Shown one piece after another: positions 58,016 through 64,000 of a DNA stretch of 64,000 bases (positions are counted from its first letter, which is position 1; each line of letters opens with the position of its first letter). The position numbers and the translations under genes are program-made. The notes under the pieces are model-generated. The model had not been told where the DNA came from and did not search any database. It saw only the letters and a program-made list of their open reading frames with translations. This stretch comes from Rutidosis leptorrhynchoides (lineage: Eukaryota > Streptophyta > Magnoliopsida > Asterales > Asteraceae): contig NC_092335.1 of NCBI RefSeq assembly GCF_046630445.1, positions 37,644,001 through 37,708,000 of the forward strand, in the 5' to 3' direction.

Positions 58016-61000
58016 GTGGACGTTAGTTGACGTTAGTTGATGTTACTTGACGTTAGTGGACGTTACTTGACGTTAGTTGACGTTAGTTGACGTTACTTGA
58101 CGTTAGTGGACGTTAGTGGACGTTAGTGGACGAAACTTTACGTTACTTGACGTTAGTGGACGTTAGGTGACGTTACTTGACGTTAGTGGACGTTAGGTGA
58201 CGTTACTTGACGTTACTTGACGGTAGTGGAAGTTACTTGACATTTGATGACGTTAGTGGACGGTTACTTGACGTTACTTGACGTTTATTGACGTTATTGG
58301 ACGTTACTTAACGTCAGTTGACGTTAGTTGACGTTAGTGGACGTTACTTGACGTTAGTTAATGTCGTTACGTGACGTTAGTTGACGTTAGTAGACGTTAC
58401 TTAACGTTAGTTGACGTTACTTGACGTTAGTGGACGTTAGTGGACTTTAGTGGACGTTAGTGAACTTTAGTGGACGTTAGTGGACGTTAGTTGACGTTAG
58501 TGGACGTTAGTGAACGTTACTTTACGTTAGTAGACGTTAGTTGACGTTACTTGACGTTAGTGGACATTAGTTGACGTTACTTGACGTTAGTTGACGTTAC
58601 TTGACGTTAGTGGACGTTAGTGGACATTAGTGGACGTTACTTGACGTTAGTTGACGCTACCTGACGTTACTTGACGTTACCTGACGTTACTTGACGTTAA
58701 TGGACGTTACTTAACGTTAGTTGACGTTACTTGACGTTAGTTGGTGGACGTTAGTTGATGTTAATTGACGTTAGTTAACATTACTTGACGTTAGGTGATG
58801 TTACTTGACGTTACTTGACATTATTTGACGTTACTTGACGTTTGTTGACGTTAGTGGACGTTACTGTCACGTTACTTGACGTTAGTGGACGTTAGTAGAC
58901 GTTACTTGACGTTAGTTGACGCTACTTGACGTTAGTCGACGTTAGTGGACGTTAGGTGACGTTACTTGACGTTTGTTGGCGCTACTTGACGTTACTGGAC
59001 GTTACTTGACGTTGGTTGACGTTTGTTGGCGTTACTTGACGTTAGTTGACGTTTGTTGGCGTTACTTGACGTTAGTGGACGTTACTTGACGTTAGTGGAC
59101 GTTAGTTGACGTTACTTGACGTTAGTTGACGTTACTTAACGTTAGTTGACGTTACTTGACGTTAGTGGACGTTACTTGACGTTAGTTAACGTTACGTGAC
59201 GTTAGTTGACGTTATTTAACGTAACTTAGTGGACGTTAGTTGACGATACGCGACGTTAGTGGACGTTAGGTGACGTTACTTGACGGTAGTTGACGGTAGT
59301 TGACGTTACTTGACATTACTTGACGTGAACGTTAGTGGACGTTAGTGAACGTTACTTTACGTTAGTTGACGTTAGTGGACGTTAGTTGACGTTACTTGAC
59401 GTAAGTTGACGTTACTTGACGTTAGTGGACGTTACTTGACGTTAGTTGACGCTACTTGACGTTACTTGACGTTACCTGACGTTACTTGACGTTAGTGGAC
59501 GTTACTTAACGTTAGTTGACGTTACTTGACGTTAGTTGGTGGACGTTAGTTGATGTTAATTGACGTTAGTTAACGTTGACGTTAGTGAACGTTAGTGGAC
59601 TTTACTTCACGTTACTTGACGTTAGTTGACGTTAGTGGACCTTAGTGGACGTTAGTAGACGTTACTTGACGTTACTAGACGTTAGTGGACGTTAGGTGAC
59701 GTTACTTGACGTTAGTTGACGTTACTTGATGGTAGTGGACGTTACTTGACGTTTGATGACGTTAGTGGACGGTTACTTGAGGTTACTTGACGTTTGTTGA
59801 CGTTATTGGACGTTACTTAACGTTAGTTGACGTTAGTTGACGTTAGTGGACGTTACTTGACGTTAGTTAACGTTACGTGACGTTATTTGACGTTACTTAA
59901 CGTTACTTAGTGGACGTTACTTGACGTTAGTTGACGTTAGTGGACGTTAGTGGACATTAGTAGACGTTACTTGACGTTAGTTGACGTTACTTGACGTTAG
60001 TTGACACTAGTTGACGTTACTTGACGTTAGTTGACGTTAGTGGATGTTAGTCGACGTTACTTGACGTTAGTTGACGTTAGTGGACGTTAATTGACGTTAG
60101 TGGACGTTACTTCACGTTACTTGACGTTAGTTGACGTTACTTGGAGTTACTTGACGTTACTTGACGTTAGTGGACGTTAGGTGACGTTACTTGACGTTAC
60201 TTGACGGTAGTGGACGTTACTTGACGTTTGATGACGTTAGTGGACGTTTACTTGACGTTACTTGACGTTTGTTGACGTTATTGGACGTTACTTGACGTTA
60301 GTTGACGTTACTTGACGTTAGTTGACGTTAGTGGACGTTACTTGACGTTAGTTAACGTTACGTGACGTTACTTAACGTTAGTTGGCGTTACTTAACGTTA
60401 CTTAGTGGACGTTACTTGACGTTAATGGACGTTACTTGACGTTAGTTGACGTTAGTGGACGTTAATTGACACTCGACGGTAGTTGACGGTAGTTGACGTT
60501 AGTGGACGTTACTTGACATTACTTGACGTTAGTTGACGTTACTTGACAATAGTGGACGTTAGGTGGCGTTACTTGACGTTACTTGATGTTACTTGACGTT
60601 ACTTTACTTGACGTTACTTTACGTTAGTGGAGGCTAGTTGACGTTACTTGATGTTACTTTACTTGACGTTAGTGGACGTTACTTGACGTTAGTTGACGTT
60701 AGTTGACGTTAATTGACGTTAATTGACGTAAGTTGACGTTACTTGACTTTACTTGACGTAACTTGACGTTAGTGGACGTTACTTGACGTTAGTGAACGTT
60801 AGTGGACATTAGTGGACGTTACTTGACGCTAGTTGACGCTACTTGACGTTACTTGACGTTACTTGACGTTAGTGGACGTTACTTGACGTTAGTGGACGTT
60901 ACTTAACGTTAGTTGACGTTAGTTGGTGGACGTTAGTTGATGTTAATTGACGTTAGTTAACATTACTTGACGTTATTAGATGTTACTTGACGTTAGTGGA

Positions 61001-64000
61001 CGTTACTGTCACGTTACTTGACGTTAGTGGACGTTGCTTGATGTTAGTGGACGTTACTTGACGTTAGTTGACGCTACTTGACGTTAGTCGACGTTAGTGG
61101 ACGTTAGGTGTCGTTACTTGACGTTTGTTGGCGCTACTTGATGTTACTGGACGTTACTTGACGTTGGTTGACGTTTGTTGGCGTTACTTGACGTTGGTTG
61201 ACGTTTGTTGGCGTTACTTGATGTTACTTGACGTTAGTGGACGTTACTTGACATTAGTGGACGTTAGTTGACGTTAGTGGACTCTACTTGACGTTAGTTG
61301 ATGTTACTTGACGTTAGTTGACGTTAGTGGACATTAGTGGACGTTACTTGACGTTAGTTGGTGTTACTCGACGTTAGTTGACGCTAGTGGACGTTACTTG
61401 ACGTTAGTTGACGTTAGTGGATGTTAGTTGACGTTACTTGTTGTTAGTGGACGTTAGTTGACGTTAGTGAAAGTTAGTGGACCTTAGTGGACGTTAGTTG
61501 ACGTTACTTGACGTTAGTGGACGTTAGGTGACGTTAGTTGACGTTAGTGGACGTTACTTGACGGTAGTGGACGTTACTTGACGTTTGATGACGTTAGTGG
61601 ACGTTACTTGACGTTTGTTGATGTTATTTGACGTTAGTTGACGTTACTTGACGTTAGTGGACGTTACTTGACGTTAGTTAACGTTACGTGACGTTACTTG
61701 ACGTTAGTTGACGTTACTTAACGTTACTTAGTGGGCGTTACTTGACGTTTGTTGACGTTAGTGGACGTTAGTGGACATTAGTGGACGTTACTTGACGTTA
61801 GTTGACGTTACTTGACGCTAGTTAACGTTAGTGGACGTTAGGTGATGTTACTTGACGTTACTTGACATTATTTGACGTTACTTGACGTTTGTTGACGTTA
61901 GTAGACGTTACTGTCACGTTACTTGAAGTTAGTGGACGTTACTGGACGATAGTGGACGTTACTTGACGTAAGTTGACGCTACTTGACGTTGGTCGATGTT
62001 AGTGGACGTTAGGTGACGTTACTTGACGTTTGTTGGCGCTACTTGACGTTACTGGACTTTACTTGACGTTGGTTGACGTTTGTTGGCGTTACTTGACGTT
62101 AGTTGACGTTTGTTGGCGTTACTTGATGTTACTTGACGTTAGTGGACGTTACTTGACGTTAGTGGACGTTAGTTGACGTTACTTGACGTTAGTGGACGTT
62201 ACTTGACGTTAGTTAACGTTACGTGACGTTAGTTGACGTTACTTGACGTTACTTAGCGGACGTTAGTTGACGTTAGTTGACGTTACGTGACGTTAGTGGA
62301 CGTTAGGCGACGTTACTTGACGGTAGTTGACGGTAGTTGACGTTACTTGACGTTTGTTGACGTTAAAGTCAGCTTACTTGACGTTAGTTGACATTACTTG
62401 ACGTTACTTGACGTTAGACGACGTTAGTGGACGTTAGTGGACGTTAGTGGACGTTAGTTGACGTTAGTGAACGTTAGTGGACGTTAGTGAACGTTACTTT
62501 ACGTTAGTTGACGTTAGTTGACGTTAGTGGACGTTAGTGGACGTTACTTGACGTAAGTTGACGTTAGTTGACGTTACTTGACGTTAGTGGGCTTTAGTGG
62601 ACGTTAGTGGACGTTACTTGACGTTAGTTGACGCTACTTGACGTTACTTGACGTTACCTGACGTTACTTGACGTTAGTGGACGTTACTTAACGTTAGTTG
62701 ACGTTACTTGACGTTAGTTGGTGGACGTTAGTTGATGTTAATTGACGTTAGTTAACATTACTTGACGTTATTAGATGTTACTTGACGTTAGTGGATGTTA
62801 GGTGATGTTACTTCACGTTACTTGACATTATTTGACGTTACTATTTGACGTTACTGTCACGTTAGTTGACGTTAGTGGACGTTACTGTCACGTTAGTTGA
62901 CGTTAGTGGACGTTAGTGGACGTTGCTTGACGTTAATGGACGTTACTTGACGTTAGTTGACGCTACTTGACGTTAGTCGACGTTAGTGGACGTTAGGTGA
63001 CGTTACTTGACGTTTGTTGGCGCTACTTGATGTTACTGGACGTTACTTGACGTTGGTTGACGTTTTTTGGCGTTACTTGACGTTGGTTGACGTTTGTTGG
63101 CGTTACTTGAGGTTACTTGACGTTAGTGGAAGTTATTTGAAGTTAGTGGACGTTAGTTGACGTTACTTGACGTTAGTTGACGTTAGTGGACGTTACTTGA
63201 CGTTAGTTGATGTTACTTGACGTTAGTTGACGTTAGTGGACGTTAGTGGACATTAGTGGACGTTACTTGACGTTAGTTGACGTTACTTGACGTTACTTAA
63301 CGTTACTTGGTGTACGTTACTTTACGTTAGTTGACGTTACGTGACGTTAGTGGACGTTAGGTGACGTTACTTGACGGTAGTTGACGTTACTTGACGTTAC
63401 TTGACGTTTGTTGACGTTACAGTCAGGTTACTTGACGTTAGTTGACATTACTTGACGTTACTTGACGTTAGTTGACGTTAGTGGACGTTAGTTGACGTTA
63501 GTTGATGTTACTTGACGTTAGTGGACGTTACTTGTCGTTAGTGGACTTTACATGACGTTAGTTGACGTTAGTGGACGTTACTTGACGTTAGTTGACACTT
63601 GACGTTAGTTGACGTTAGTGGACGGTAGTTGACGTTACTTGACATTACTTGACGTTACTTGACGTTTGTTGACGTTACAGTCAGGTTACTTGACGTTAGT
63701 TGACATTACTTGACGTTACTTGACGTTAGTGGACGTTAGTAGACGTTAGTGGACGTTAGTGGACGTTAGTGAACGTTACTTTACGTTAGTTGACGTTACT
63801 TGACGTTACGTGACGTTAGTTGACGTTACGTGACGTTAGTTGACGTTAGTGAACGTTAGTGGACATTAGTGGACGTTATTTGACGTTATTTGACGCTACT
63901 TGACGTTACTTGACGTTAGTGGACGTTACTTGACGTTAGTAGACGTTACTTAACGTTAGATGACGTTACTTGACGTTAGTTGGTGGACGTTAGTTGATGT
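58016..64000 (+). repeat. 10-bp minisatellite array, right part
   Basis: About 6 kb of the same TKGACGTTAS units in the same orientation, starting at the duplicated GTGGA and running off the window end, so the array is longer than seen. A landmark unit cluster (GTTGGTGGACGTTAGTTGAT) recurs at 58740, 59535, 60922, 62717 and 63979, as it does at 29671, 30900 and 32048 in the left part. This shows higher-order duplication with irregular 0.8-1.8-kb spacing. Confidence 0.98.

Noticed and set aside
27704-64000. CRISPR-like or telomeric array
   Set aside because: No spacers and a 10-bp unit with no TTTAGGG; it is a minisatellite in a plant genome.

Overview
The window is nuclear DNA of a flowering plant, most likely a eudicot. 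I suspect Asteraceae from the style of the retroelements, but that is an inference. It is AT-rich, full of microsatellites, and almost all of it is repeats. I found no intact host gene, no rRNA and no convincing tRNA. Host-type coding sequence is limited to an inverted pair of F-box/FBD/LRR fragments (24.6-26.7 kb) and a doubtful exon-like stretch (20.9-24.4 kb).

Layout. 0-4.9 kb: an old LTR remnant, a SINE-like copy with a simple-repeat tail, and microsatellites. 4932-10837: a young Ty1/copia element on the minus strand (copia A), with LTRs identical by eye and target duplication ATTTA. It sits inside an older gypsy-type LTR remnant. 11-12.1 kb: a Helitron-like 3' end. 12116-18252: a second, related copia element on the plus strand (copia B), target duplication ATAAT. 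Its coding part is heavily decayed although its LTRs are almost identical. 18.3-24.4 kb: small DNA-transposon remnants (hAT-like end, PIF/Harbinger-like MITE, Helitron-like 3' end) and exon-like pieces. 24.8-26.6 kb: a large imperfect inverted repeat of an F-box/FBD gene fragment around a foldback element.

From about 27.7 kb to the end of the window lies a 10-bp minisatellite (unit TKGACGTTAS), about 10.7 kb in all and running off the right edge. It is split by a 25.6-kb Athila-lineage Ty3/gypsy element on the minus strand (32439-58015), flanked by GTGGA, a duplicated piece of the satellite. The Athila element carries gag, pol and two extra frames after pol. In its 3' region sits a very young, pol-less, gag-bearing LTR element (35852-44407, target duplication AAATA), a TR-GAG-type non-autonomous element. 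Order of events: satellite, then Athila (LTRs differ by roughly 1-2 percent), then TR-GAG (two LTR mismatches seen in 2408 bp).

The two most unusual signals are these. (1) Paired palindromes with core ATGCGATCGCAT recur in different LTR-element contexts. Their centres are 32 bp apart in four of five pairs, and the bases flanking the core change symmetrically. (2) The 10-bp satellite places a TGACGT bZIP-type motif about once per helical turn for more than 10 kb.
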